Positions 1-8,720 of a DNA stretch of 64,000 nt are shown one piece after another (position 1 is the stretch's first letter; each line of letters begins with the position of its first letter). Origin of the DNA: WTFY01 sp965220875 (GTDB lineage Bacteria > Pseudomonadota > Gammaproteobacteria > UBA4575); contig OZ244849.1 of assembly GCA_965220875.1 (NCBI GenBank), positions 372,001 through 436,000 on the forward strand, written 5' to 3'. Position numbers and translations under genes: made by a program. The notes beneath the pieces are model-generated. The model had not been told where the DNA came from. It did no database searches and was given only the letters and a program-made list of their open reading frames with translations.

Positions 1-564
1 GCGGCTGTAGCCGGATTTTTTCTCCATGGGGACTTGCTCGGTCACGGTACAAGTGAGTTCGCCGCAGGGCTCGTCACGAAGGTATTTATGCGTGTATTCC
101 TCCACCTCCGGAGAGCTCATGTCCTCGTAGGAAAACTCGCTTCCCATGAATGACCCGGAACGCGCCGTGGCGCTGATGCGCTTCACTCTTTTCAGGGCCG
201 GCAGATACAGCCACTGGTCGTCCTGGGAGTTAATGTGGCCATGGGTCAACAGGGCGGTTCCCTGTACGTCTCGCGGCTGATCGAACACAAACAGGCTCTT
301 ATCGCCATCACCCGGCACCTCCAGCACCTTGAAGCGCATCTGGCGGATGCTCTCGCGGCCTTGCCGGTCGCGCAGCACCATCGTCATTCCAGCGGTGAAA
401 TCATCGAATCCATCGTTGCGGGCGCTTGCTTCAAGCGCAATTCTCAGACCCTTCTCCTCCGGCGTTTCTTCTCGGGCAAGGACGTGCGTATGCAGCAGGC
501 AGAAGCACGCCAGTAACAGGATCAGAACACTGAACGAAGCACCCTGTGTACACGGGAAGCCCAT
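1..564 (-). CDS. LolA-like outer membrane lipoprotein-sorting family protein, C-terminus beyond window
   Basis: The reverse-strand frame is open from an ATG at 564 to the window edge, giving 188 codons without a stop. Residues 1-32 form a signal peptide with a long hydrophobic core (SVLILLLACFCLL). The mature part has the pattern of the LolA-like family that accompanies RND/MMPL exporters: MRFKVLEVPGDGD near residue 75, then KSLFVFDQP, DDQWLYLPALKRVKRI and SGSFMGSEFSYEDM. These proteins are periplasmic lipid or lipoprotein carriers. The MMPL transporter at 10505-12835 lies on the same strand, and such pairs are normally adjacent, so the peptide genes may sit between two partners. Family call is by motif pattern; the natural cargo is unknown. 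Confidence 0.75.
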   Translation of the reverse strand, partial: MGFPCTQGASFSVLILLLACFCLLHTHVLAREETPEEKGLRIALEASARNDGFDDFTAGMTMVLRDRQGRESIRQMRFKVLEVPGDGDKSLFVFDQPRDVQGTALLTHGHINSQDDQWLYLPALKRVKRISATARSGSFMGSEFSYEDMSSPEVEEYTHKYLRDEPCGELTCTVTEQVPMEKKSGYSR

Positions 565-955
565 TGTCCAGTCTCGGCCGACAAACCGGATTTCGGCAGT
601 TTCGTAGTCAGGAAACATCTACACAGGTACCGTGACGAACGAGTGGCATTATACCTTGAATTCCCTGCAAAGGGTGAAGCCATAGGCTGGCTGGAAATTT
701 CAAAAGGGCGCACCCGGCAGAGGATTCATGGCACGATGACGGTGATCACCGGCATGACCATGGAGGCAAGCCACGGCGACGTGATTGCCGGCGACCTGCC
801 CTGAAAGCCCTCAGCCGATGCACACATGCAAAATTTCCAGAACCACGAAAATTTTATATTTTACAATCGATATTTGCATATAATCTCTAAAAATCCTACT
901 CAAGCTGGACCAGATTTTTGCCCTCGCTTGATTTTTCCTGGGGAGACTCACGGTC
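565..955. other. Gap with a possible gene remnant and AT-rich promoter region
   Basis: No convincing full gene is present. A plus-strand frame is open from 517 to a TGA at 802-804 and reads as protein-like (RYRDERVALYLEFPAKGEA near 630-680, then GWLEISKGRTRQRIHG). Its only reasonable start is a GTG at 643 without a clear ribosome-binding site, giving about 53 residues. It could be a decayed gene end or chance. The last 120 bases are strikingly AT-rich compared with the neighbours. Confidence 0.3.
838..900 (+). promoter_or_regulatory. AT-rich probable promoter of the NHLP export operon
   Basis: A TATAAT hexamer lies at 879-884 inside an AT-rich stretch (838-900) that contrasts with the surrounding DNA. 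The region 17 bases upstream has only a weak -35 (TATTTT-like). It lies 72 bases before the GTG of the first export gene and would drive the plus-strand genes from 956 onward. Inference from position and composition only. Confidence 0.45.
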
Positions 956-1507
956 GTGTTCAATAATCCATTTGACTCATTTCACAATACCGTTGCCGAA
1001 GCAAAGGAAGAACGGGAACAACTTGACCGGCTGCTGACGATTTCCACACCGCGGGAGCGCCTTCTTGTTGCCGTCATCGCTCTTTCGCTGCTCATCCTTG
1101 CCGCATGGCTGTTCTTCGGCAGCATGACCCGCAGCCTCGCGGTGGATGGCCTGCTGGTCGAGCCTGGTGAAAGCTTGATTGAGAGCAACAGGACCGTGCA
1201 AGTGCTCGTCTGGGCCCAGAGCGACGTCGCACCGCATATCAAGGCCGGGATGCCAGCAGTGATAGATCTGGAAAAGTCAGATGGACAAGCCGACTCACTC
1301 GACGGAAAGGTTGCAAAAATCACCGCCATACCCCTATCCGAGGACCTGGCAGTGTTCGAGCCAGCGGTTCCGGTGTCCGTACACCGGGTAAATATCACGC
1401 TCGACGAAAGCCTTGATTTTGCTTCCCTTGCAAGCAGGGAATGCCGGCTTGTCATCGAAATTGGCAGGCAAGCTCCGGTCACACTATTGCGAATGAGGCG
1501 GTCATAA
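956..1507 (+). CDS. NHLM-type bacteriocin secretion protein (small HlyD-like adaptor)
   Basis: A 183-residue protein with one membrane segment near residues 39-56 (LLVAVIALSLLILAAWLFFG), followed by a periplasmic part with a barrel-sandwich/HlyD flavour (VDGLLVEPGES, then IKAGMPAVIDLEK and a DGKVAKITAIP strand set). This layout matches the short membrane-fusion proteins that accompany NHLP-leader peptide exporters. It lacks the long coiled coil of full HlyD proteins. The start is GTG with GGGGAG ten bases upstream. Its stop immediately precedes the next start, so it is co-translated with the C39 ABC transporter. It probably bridges the exporters at 1508 and 3718 to the periplasm. Confidence 0.75.
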   Translation: MFNNPFDSFHNTVAEAKEEREQLDRLLTISTPRERLLVAVIALSLLILAAWLFFGSMTRSLAVDGLLVEPGESLIESNRTVQVLVWAQSDVAPHIKAGMPAVIDLEKSDGQADSLDGKVAKITAIPLSEDLAVFEPAVPVSVHRVNITLDESLDFASLASRECRLVIEIGRQAPVTLLRMRRS

Positions 1508-3718
1508 ATGCCGCAAAGCGCCTCTAAAGGGGCTGGAGGCAAGACCGCCTCGGACGCCTTGAAACAAAGGATTACCACGCCAATTCTTTTGCAGATGCAC
1601 GCATCGGAATGTGGTGCCGCCTGCCTCGGCAGCATATTGGCATACTTCGGACGCTGGGTGCCGCTTACCGAATTGCGCGAAAAGTGCGAGGTGAGTCGAG
1701 ACGGTAGCAGTGCTGCGAGCATCGCGCGTGCTTCCAGGCACTATGGTCTTGAATGCAATGGACTCAGTGTACGCGCCGATCAACTGAAAAAACTGCAGTT
1801 ACCTCTGATTTTGTTCTGGCAATTCAGCCATTTCGTTGTCCTTGAAGGTTTTGATGACGGCTATTTCTATCTCAATGACCCGTCCACGGGACGGCGCAGG
1901 GTTACTGCCGAAGAGTTCAGCAAGGACTACAGTGGAATCGCGCTGCGATTCAAGCGCAGTGACGATTTCACACCCGGCGGCGAGCGTCCCGACTTGCTCA
2001 GCCAATTGACCACCTTGCTCGCCGGATCATGGAGTGTGCTTGCCGTAGTGATTGCTTGCGGATTCATGTTGACGTTACTTGCACTTGTTGTGCCCGCATC
2101 TCTCAGTTTTTTCGTGGACGATGTTCTGGAAAACCATGGCCCTTGGGGTGGATTGGTGGCAGCCCTGCTTGGCGGCGGTATCCTGGTATACATCTTGTCC
2201 CTGCTCAAGCACCGGTTCCTGAAGCGACTCGAAGTCCGGATATCGGTGATTGGCTACAATCGGGGCGTGTCGCGGTTACTGCGGTTGCCGGTGGAGTTTT
2301 TTGAACACAGGCTGGCAGGTGATCTGACTGACCGGGTTTCGTCCATCGACAGGATTGCGAAGAACCTGACCGACCAGTTTCTTGTGCTCATTATCGACAT
2401 GGCAATGAGTGCGGTGTTACTGGTCGCGATGCTGGCCTACGATGTTCTGCTCACACTGATTGTACTGTTGCTGGCCCTTGCACACGGCATGTTGCTCCAC
2501 TTTCTCAACGCGCTTCGGGGGGTTCGCAGCCAGGCGATGCGGCGGGAACAAGGATTGTTGATAGGCGTCGGCATGCAGATGCTGAGCCATGCAGACAACC
2601 TGCGCATGACAGGATCGGATGACCGGTTTTTTTCCCGCTGGAGCGGTCATCAAGCGCGTGAACTGCATGCGCGACAGCTCTATTCCGAACTGGGTTCGGT
2701 CAATACTGCGCTTCCGGGCCTGGTTGCCGTGCTTCGCAGTGCAGTGATCATCGGCATAGGGGGAAGCCTGGTCATGACGGGCGAAATGACCCTGGGAGCA
2801 CTGGTCGGGTTCTATATCCTGGCAGAGCTGTTTCTGGCACCTGTTGGCCGTTTTCTGGAGTTCGTCGACAAACGCCAGGCGCTCGAAACCGATCTGCAAC
2901 GGCTTGAGGATATCTCCAAGACCGCTGAAGACCCCATCTACAGCCGCCGAAGTCCAGAATCGGAATCAATCCCCACATTCAATGGGCGGCTCCAGCTTGC
3001 CGGCCAGCTTGAACTGCAAAACGTCACCTTCGGTTTCAACAAGAGCCGACCCCCCCTGATCAAGGACTTCAGCCTCATGATCAAGCCAGGACAGCGGGTC
3101 GCCGTAGTCGGTCCCAGTGGTTCCGGCAAGTCGACCCTGGCACGTCTGGTTTCGGGTGTCTACCAGCCATGGTCAGGCGAAATCCTGTTTGACGGACATC
3201 TGCGGGATGAGATTCCCGAGGAAGTGCTCCGGCAGTCCATTTCCATGGTGGATCAGGAGATCGTGCTCTTTTCCGCGTCGTTGCGCGACAATATCACCTT
3301 ATGGAACTCAGCCATACCGGATGAAGTCATCTTCGCCGCCTCACGGGACGCCCAGATTCATGACGAAATCCTGCTCAGGCCACAAGGATATTCAACCGTC
3401 GTCGAGGAAGGCGGTGTGAATTTCAGTGGAGGCCAGCGACAACGGCTGGAAATCGCCCGTGCGCTGGTGGGCAATCCGACAGTGCTCATTCTGGACGAGG
3501 CGACCAGTGCGCTCGATGCAGCGACAGAGGAATATGTTGATGATGCCTTGCGGCGTCGCGGTGTCACCTGCCTGATCGTGGCGCACCGGCTGAGTACCGT
3601 GCGGGATTGCGACGAAATTATCGTGCTTGACAAGGGCGCCACAGTACAGCGCGGTACGCACGATGAGTTGATTGCGGACCAGAGTGGCATGTATTACAAG
3701 CTGGTCAAGTCGGGCTGA
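1508..3718 (+). CDS. NHLP-family C39 peptidase/permease/ATPase bacteriocin exporter
   Basis: A 736-residue peptidase-containing ABC transporter that would remove the leader of an NHLP precursor and export the core. Residues 1-140 are a C39 cysteine protease with the full catalytic set visible: Cys35 in QMHASECGAACL, His108 in FSHFVVLEG and Asp124 in YLNDPSTG. Membrane segments span about 170-450 and the nucleotide-binding domain about 490-736. The latter has Walker A GPSGSGKST near 535, signature FSGGQRQR, Walker B VLILDEATSALD and switch histidine VAHRLST. The stop overlaps the next start by one base. All catalytic motifs look intact, so it should cleave after a Gly/Ala-Gly site such as that of the precursor at 9964-10215. 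Confidence 0.9.
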   Translation: MPQSASKGAGGKTASDALKQRITTPILLQMHASECGAACLGSILAYFGRWVPLTELREKCEVSRDGSSAASIARASRHYGLECNGLSVRADQLKKLQLPLILFWQFSHFVVLEGFDDGYFYLNDPSTGRRRVTAEEFSKDYSGIALRFKRSDDFTPGGERPDLLSQLTTLLAGSWSVLAVVIACGFMLTLLALVVPASLSFFVDDVLENHGPWGGLVAALLGGGILVYILSLLKHRFLKRLEVRISVIGYNRGVSRLLRLPVEFFEHRLAGDLTDRVSSIDRIAKNLTDQFLVLIIDMAMSAVLLVAMLAYDVLLTLIVLLLALAHGMLLHFLNALRGVRSQAMRREQGLLIGVGMQMLSHADNLRMTGSDDRFFSRWSGHQARELHARQLYSELGSVNTALPGLVAVLRSAVIIGIGGSLVMTGEMTLGALVGFYILAELFLAPVGRFLEFVDKRQALETDLQRLEDISKTAEDPIYSRRSPESESIPTFNGRLQLAGQLELQNVTFGFNKSRPPLIKDFSLMIKPGQRVAVVGPSGSGKSTLARLVSGVYQPWSGEILFDGHLRDEIPEEVLRQSISMVDQEIVLFSASLRDNITLWNSAIPDEVIFAASRDAQIHDEILLRPQGYSTVVEEGGVNFSGGQRQRLEIARALVGNPTVLILDEATSALDAATEEYVDDALRRRGVTCLIVAHRLSTVRDCDEIIVLDKGATVQRGTHDELIADQSGMYYKLVKSG

Positions 3719-6660
3719 TGCTGGACAAAAGGCAGAATTGCACGTCGATTGCCGAACTCGTAGCTCGTTCCGGCACAACCGTACCTTGTGCCGGCAACTT
3801 GCCGGTGAAACTCGACGACCCAGGCAGTGTCTGGTTCATTGACCAGGGTTCCGTCAACCTGTTCCTGGTTGAATTCAGGGACGGGGTGGAACAGGCAGCG
3901 CCGCAGCATCTGCTGCGTCGCGAAGCGGGCTGGATACTGCCGGGGGTGGCACCAGACGAACGAGGCGACAATAAAGATACTACCCTCAGCCTGATCGCAA
4001 AAGGATCGCCAGGCACTCTTCTGAAGTGCCTCCCGGCGTCCTTGCTGTCCGAGGTTCATCCAGCAGAACTGGCGGAACAGACGGATACCTGGCTGACCGC
4101 CATTACAGACACACTTTCGCGATTTGCAAGCCCCATTCCGCGTGCAACGGCGCTGGCCGACCCCGGTATGGCACGGACCTTTCCACCTTGCACACTGTCC
4201 GTACATCGCAATGTGGTCTGGGTCTCCAAGCCATCGCGCGGCGAATTCCTGTTCATGGATATCGTCGACCAAGCAGAGCTTGCCGAAGCGAGCGGCTCAC
4301 ATGAAACCATGATACCGCTGACGCGGACAAGCTGGCTCACCTTGTTGGACAGGGCCACGTTGTTGGGCAAATCGACGGAAACACTGGCCCAGCAAGACAT
4401 GTTGCTGCCAGCGCTCGCATCTTTTCACGCGGTCGCATTCGCCCTGGAACGCCTGAACCGCCAACTGGCCGTGGTCGACGAAGTGAATCTCGAACGTGCG
4501 CGGACAACCAGCCGTCGCACGGCTGAAAAAACTGCACGACAGCGGCTTTTCAATATCTATGACTTGCCGATAGACCAGGATACCCGTGTCGAAGACACGG
4601 CCCTGACAGATGCCCTGCGAATCATCGGCCGCCATGAAGGTATCGATTTCAAGATTCCCACGCGCTCGGAACCTTCCGATGCTCCGGTCAGCCTCGTAGA
4701 AGTGCTTGACGCATCAGCCGTACGTGCCCGGCGTGTACGATTGAGAGCCGAAGACCGCTGGTGGAACGGCGACAGTAACGCGATGCTGGGATTCCGGGCA
4801 GCGGATGGCCAGCCCGTAGCCCTGCTGCCGGGGAAATTTGGGCGCTATAGAGAAATCGATCCGGTCAGCAAGCGCAGCGTGCGGATTGCAGCAGATCGCG
4901 CCAACACGCTGGGGGAAGAAGCCTGGATGTTCTATCGGCCATTGCCGTCGGAGAACGTGAAACCGTCTGACCTGCTGGGAATCGCCCTGCATGGATCAGC
5001 CGCGGATCTGGTGCGGCTGGTGATTTCCGGGCTTCCGGGCGGCCTGATCAAACTGTTGCCAGCCCTCGCCCTTGGCTACGCTGCAAATAAAATAACGGCA
5101 GGCGGAAGTGTCGGAGCGATCTATTCAGTGGCCGTGGCGCTGGCGGCATTTGGTCTGCTCGGTGCGCTGCTGCACCTGTTTCAAAGCACGGCAATGATGC
5201 GGCTTGAGGGCCGTTCGGCATCGCGGGCAGAAGCGGCCTTTTGGGACCGTCTCATGCGCCTTCCTACAAGCATTCTGCACCGCCATTCGACCGGTGACCT
5301 GGCCATGTCGGGGATGACATTCCAGAATCTTCGTGATGGCTTGCAGGGAGTCGTCGCCGATAGCTTGCTGTCGATTATTTTTCTGCTACCGGTATTTGGC
5401 ATCATCTTCTTCTACAACACCACCCTCGGGCTCATTACCCTCGCCTTCAGTCTGGCTTCGCTGCTGATCACGGTAGCCCTTGGCTTGCTCCAGATTGCAC
5501 CTTATGGGCGGATGATCAGTGCAACGCGTCGTGTCACCGGCAGGCTGTTCCAGATCGTGGGCGGTTTCACCAAACTGCGCGTGGAAAATGCAGAAGGTTC
5601 GGCATTCGCTATCTGGGCGCGGGATTATCGCGAGCAGAAACGCGCAGAACTCGAACTGGGGGCATTTGAGGGGCATTCACGCGCATTCGGTGCCGCGCTT
5701 CCCTTTCTTGCAGGCGGGGTACTGCTGTTCGCGGTGGCAGCGGTGAGCGACCGGGACATCCTGGTCGGCGATTTTCTCGTCGTCTACATAGTCTTCATCG
5801 TTTTCCAGTCCGCGATCGCCCGGCTGGGCGAGTCCTTCGGCACCATTGCCGCCATGCTGCCTGCGTTCAACCAGATGCGTCCGCTGCTCGCAGCAGTTCC
5901 TGAAACCGAGACCGAAAGAGAGCCGGTTGAATATCTGGGCGGAGAAATTCTGTTCGACCGGGTTTCCTTTCGTTACGATCCTGACGGCCCGTTAATTCTC
6001 GATGATGTCACGATTCATGCGCGTCCTGGCGAATTCGTCGCGATTGCCGGCGAGTCCGGTGCAGGCAAGAGCACCTTGTTCCGGCTCGCGCTTGGAATCG
6101 ACCGGCCGACTGCTGGCGCAGTGTATTACGACGGGCGGGATCTGAGGCACCTGAACCTGAAACAGGTACGTCGGAAAATTGGCGCAGTGCCACAATCTGT
6201 TGGGCTCCATCCCATGGATATCTGGGACAACCTGGTCAGCCATCACGAGGAAGTGGTGACTGAGGATGTCTGGGCAGCGACCAGGGTTGCAGTAGTCGAA
6301 AACGAAATCAAGGGCATGCCCATGGGCATGATGACCATGGTCGGAACCAGCGGGGCTGTTTTGTCAGGCGGTGAAAGTCAGCGCGTCACGATCGCCCGCT
6401 CGGTGATCGGCAGTCCGCGAATCATGCTGTTTGATGAGGCAACCAACTGGCTGGATAACGAAAACCAGGCCAAGGTAATGCAGAACCTCACTGCCCTGAC
6501 CTCCACCCGGGTTGTCATCGCCCATCGCCTGTCCACGCTGCAGCAGGCTGATCGCATCTACGTGTTGCAGGCCGGAAAAGTTGCGCAAAGCGGCTCCTTC
6601 GAGGAACTCATGGAGGCTGAAGGGGTATTCAGAAACCTGATCAAAAGACAGATCGCCTGA
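3718..6660 (+). CDS. NHLP-family bacteriocin export ABC transporter, permease/ATPase subunit
   Basis: A 980-residue second ABC exporter subunit of the NHLM type. The first ~400 residues are a large non-peptidase region with no C39 catalytic residues. Membrane segments follow (about 425-730), then an ATPase with Walker A GESGAGKST near 777, signature LSGGESQR and switch histidine IAHRLST. The D-loop reads DEATNWLD instead of the usual DEATSALD. It starts in a one-base overlap with the C39 transporter stop, so the two are translationally coupled. Family knowledge: such pairs occur together with the small HlyD-like protein in NHLP peptide loci. A heteromeric exporter is likely. Confidence 0.88.
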   Translation: MLDKRQNCTSIAELVARSGTTVPCAGNLPVKLDDPGSVWFIDQGSVNLFLVEFRDGVEQAAPQHLLRREAGWILPGVAPDERGDNKDTTLSLIAKGSPGTLLKCLPASLLSEVHPAELAEQTDTWLTAITDTLSRFASPIPRATALADPGMARTFPPCTLSVHRNVVWVSKPSRGEFLFMDIVDQAELAEASGSHETMIPLTRTSWLTLLDRATLLGKSTETLAQQDMLLPALASFHAVAFALERLNRQLAVVDEVNLERARTTSRRTAEKTARQRLFNIYDLPIDQDTRVEDTALTDALRIIGRHEGIDFKIPTRSEPSDAPVSLVEVLDASAVRARRVRLRAEDRWWNGDSNAMLGFRAADGQPVALLPGKFGRYREIDPVSKRSVRIAADRANTLGEEAWMFYRPLPSENVKPSDLLGIALHGSAADLVRLVISGLPGGLIKLLPALALGYAANKITAGGSVGAIYSVAVALAAFGLLGALLHLFQSTAMMRLEGRSASRAEAAFWDRLMRLPTSILHRHSTGDLAMSGMTFQNLRDGLQGVVADSLLSIIFLLPVFGIIFFYNTTLGLITLAFSLASLLITVALGLLQIAPYGRMISATRRVTGRLFQIVGGFTKLRVENAEGSAFAIWARDYREQKRAELELGAFEGHSRAFGAALPFLAGGVLLFAVAAVSDRDILVGDFLVVYIVFIVFQSAIARLGESFGTIAAMLPAFNQMRPLLAAVPETETEREPVEYLGGEILFDRVSFRYDPDGPLILDDVTIHARPGEFVAIAGESGAGKSTLFRLALGIDRPTAGAVYYDGRDLRHLNLKQVRRKIGAVPQSVGLHPMDIWDNLVSHHEEVVTEDVWAATRVAVVENEIKGMPMGMMTMVGTSGAVLSGGESQRVTIARSVIGSPRIMLFDEATNWLDNENQAKVMQNLTALTSTRVVIAHRLSTLQQADRIYVLQAGKVAQSGSFEELMEAEGVFRNLIKRQIA

Positions 6661-7004
6661 TCCGGGCATGCAGACCGGCGGCAGACGAGTGTTGCAGGAT
6701 CATCCACGAGATATTCCCCCGTCCGATCTCATTCTCAGCGGTCGCAGCATACAAACCCGTTTTGACTGCATCGTGGCAGCAGGTTTCTTCGACACCGCCT
6801 CCTGGGGCATAGGCGATTCTGCTAGTCACTCATCTGTTTTCAGGCAGCGGGTGAGTTCCGGAATGAGCTTGATGCCTTGCGGTATCCCGGCCAGGCGACT
6901 TCAGAAAACACAGGAATGTCCGAATACCGCACTCCTGCTGAAATCACGCCAATCGTCATGTATGTTAACCGCTGAGAATTCACGTTCGACCATGACCCAC
7001 GAAA
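6661..7004. other. Gap between exporter operon and NHLP-cyclase gene
   Basis: No supported gene. A 121-codon plus-strand frame (6668-7033) runs through the gap into the next gene, but has low-complexity Ser/Arg-rich content, no ribosome-binding site and no recognisable motif. No clear terminator was seen. The leader-cyclase gene may therefore be read from the exporter promoter or from a promoter I cannot pick out. Confidence 0.4.
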
Positions 7005-8318
7005 ATGGAAACATCGATGAAAAAGCCCAATAACGCAGCGGAATTCCTCGTGTCGAGAGCGGGTGAAGACAGTGACTTTCGCGAACGTCTGCTCGTGAGA
7101 CCCAAAGCAACAATCGAAAAGGAACTCGGCGTGACGCTGGCCGAAGACCATGAGATTCACGTGCACGAAGAAACCTATACCTCGACTCATTTGGTGCTGC
7201 CGCCGTGCAGCAGACTCAGCGAGGCCGAACGGGAGGCGGCAAAAACAGGCGTGGCTTCACTTGAGTATCTTCGCAAGACACTTCATGATCCCGCACCAGC
7301 TCTTCGTCCCCCTGCCCCTGAAAGCGAGTACGCCCGACAGCACGCAGCCACCACCAAGGAACTTGTCAAAGCGGGCAGGAAAAGTATCAGCCGGGGCCTC
7401 GATTTCCTGGAATCCACAGTTGACGAAAACGGTGCCTGGCACTGCATCCGGTTCAACATAGCCGACCCGGACATCCCACGGCACTTCGAAAAACCCCCTT
7501 TTATCTCGGCTCTTTGCGTACTTGCCCTGGAATGCTGCGATGAAGCGAAGGCCAAGGCCCTGTGCACCGCCACCAAGGCGTATCTTGTCAACACCATTGA
7601 ATACCCCGGATTGTGGCGCTACTACCGCCATCTGCCCCAGGATCTTGACAGCTCCACCACCTGCTCCCTTGTCATCGGGACTCATCCCTGGATCCTGCTG
7701 GGAAGAAATGTTCCGCGAATCTTGGCGAACCGCGACGAGCAGGGTCGTTTCATGACCTGGGTGCTGGAGGAAGACGAGCCCGATGTCGTGTCGAGATTTC
7801 GTATCGAAGCGGATCCCGTAGTCAATGCAAATGTCATAGCCTATCTCGGTGACAACCCCGAAACCAAGGCTGCCCAACGATGGCTGAAATCCCTGATTGC
7901 CGATGGCAGCCTTGAAGGCTCGTCCAAATGGTACCCCGACACTGTCGCAATTTACTATGCAATCACCCGTGCCATGATTCGTGCGCAACCTGCCCTTGAT
8001 CAACTGCGCCCGATACTTGCGGATCGTATCCTGGACCTGCGTGATGAGAAGGGAGAATTCGGCAACATCCTCCAGACCGCTCAGGCCGTGTCAGCCCTCT
8101 ACAATACCGGGAGCCTTGAAAGCATCGATGCGAAACGCGAGGTGGAAAGATTCATAAGCTCGCAACATGAGGACGGCAGTTGGCCGGAGCTTCTCGCGTT
8201 TGGTGACCAATCGCTGAAGTGGGGCGCGATCGGGCAGATAGGACATGGCTCGGAAGCCGTTACCTCTGCTTTTTGTATCGAGGCCCTGGAACGTCTCGTA
8301 GAAATCTTGAGGGCCTGA
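7005..8318 (+). CDS. NHLP leader fused to a terpene-cyclase-like alpha/alpha-toroid protein
   Basis: A 437-residue protein with two parts. Residues about 10-85 are a textbook NHLP leader: DSDFRERLLVRPKATIEKEL, then GVTL, and the closing THLVLPP at 61-67. It closely parallels the leader of the precursor at 9964-10215. Residues about 120-437 resemble squalene-cyclase/prenyltransferase toroids: repeat-like DENGAW and QHEDGSWPE, PPFISALCVLALE helices, and PQDLDSSTT at 211-218, which resembles the acid motif DxDDTA of class II terpene cyclases with one Asp replaced. Start may be 7005 or the ATG at 7017. It could be an enzyme docked by its own leader, or an exported product. The substrate is unknown; cyclase chemistry is not shown. 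Confidence 0.8.
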   Translation: METSMKKPNNAAEFLVSRAGEDSDFRERLLVRPKATIEKELGVTLAEDHEIHVHEETYTSTHLVLPPCSRLSEAEREAAKTGVASLEYLRKTLHDPAPALRPPAPESEYARQHAATTKELVKAGRKSISRGLDFLESTVDENGAWHCIRFNIADPDIPRHFEKPPFISALCVLALECCDEAKAKALCTATKAYLVNTIEYPGLWRYYRHLPQDLDSSTTCSLVIGTHPWILLGRNVPRILANRDEQGRFMTWVLEEDEPDVVSRFRIEADPVVNANVIAYLGDNPETKAAQRWLKSLIADGSLEGSSKWYPDTVAIYYAITRAMIRAQPALDQLRPILADRILDLRDEKGEFGNILQTAQAVSALYNTGSLESIDAKREVERFISSQHEDGSWPELLAFGDQSLKWGAIGQIGHGSEAVTSAFCIEALERLVEILRA

Positions 8319-8720
8319 AGGATTTCAGGTAAGGTGCCTCGCTGGTAACATGAAACTTGATGCAGGGGTCTATTGGGGAGCCGCCATGCTGCGAGATACA
8401 ACCGCAGGATGTGGCCCGGGCCTGGAACAAGGCAGGCATCACCCACCTCATGAAGCCGATGAATCTTTACGTCCTTTCGCACATCTTCCATTGGGCAGTT
8501 TTCCGTTAATTCTTGTCGCCTCGCTTTATGGCGGTGGGTGTCTTGCTGATACTTCCCTTCCTATGCCTCTTGAGGCCGGTTGACAGGACACAGGGCATGC
8601 AATCAAAACTGTCAGACGCCGGGATGCCCAGGACTAGCGCGCCGGGCATGTGCGACTTCGGGACAGGACTCGCGCCCGGGCTTCTGGGCGAAATGATTTG
8701 TGTAGCATGAGGAGACAGTT
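8319..8720. other. Gap with no supported gene
   Basis: About 400 bases without a convincing gene. A TTG-started plus frame (8513-8710) encodes a short protein with a hydrophobic run (FMAVGVLLILPFLCLL), but it has no good ribosome-binding site. A stop-interrupted frame before it (MNLYVLSHIFHWAVFR near 8460-8506) could be a decayed membrane gene. A five-codon ATG mini-frame sits at 8707-8724. A strong ribosome-binding-like TGAGGAG lies at 8708-8714. Confidence 0.35.

Noticed and set aside
6668..7033. 121-codon plus frame before the leader-cyclase gene
   Set aside because: No ribosome-binding site, no motif, and it overlaps the start of the well-supported leader gene.
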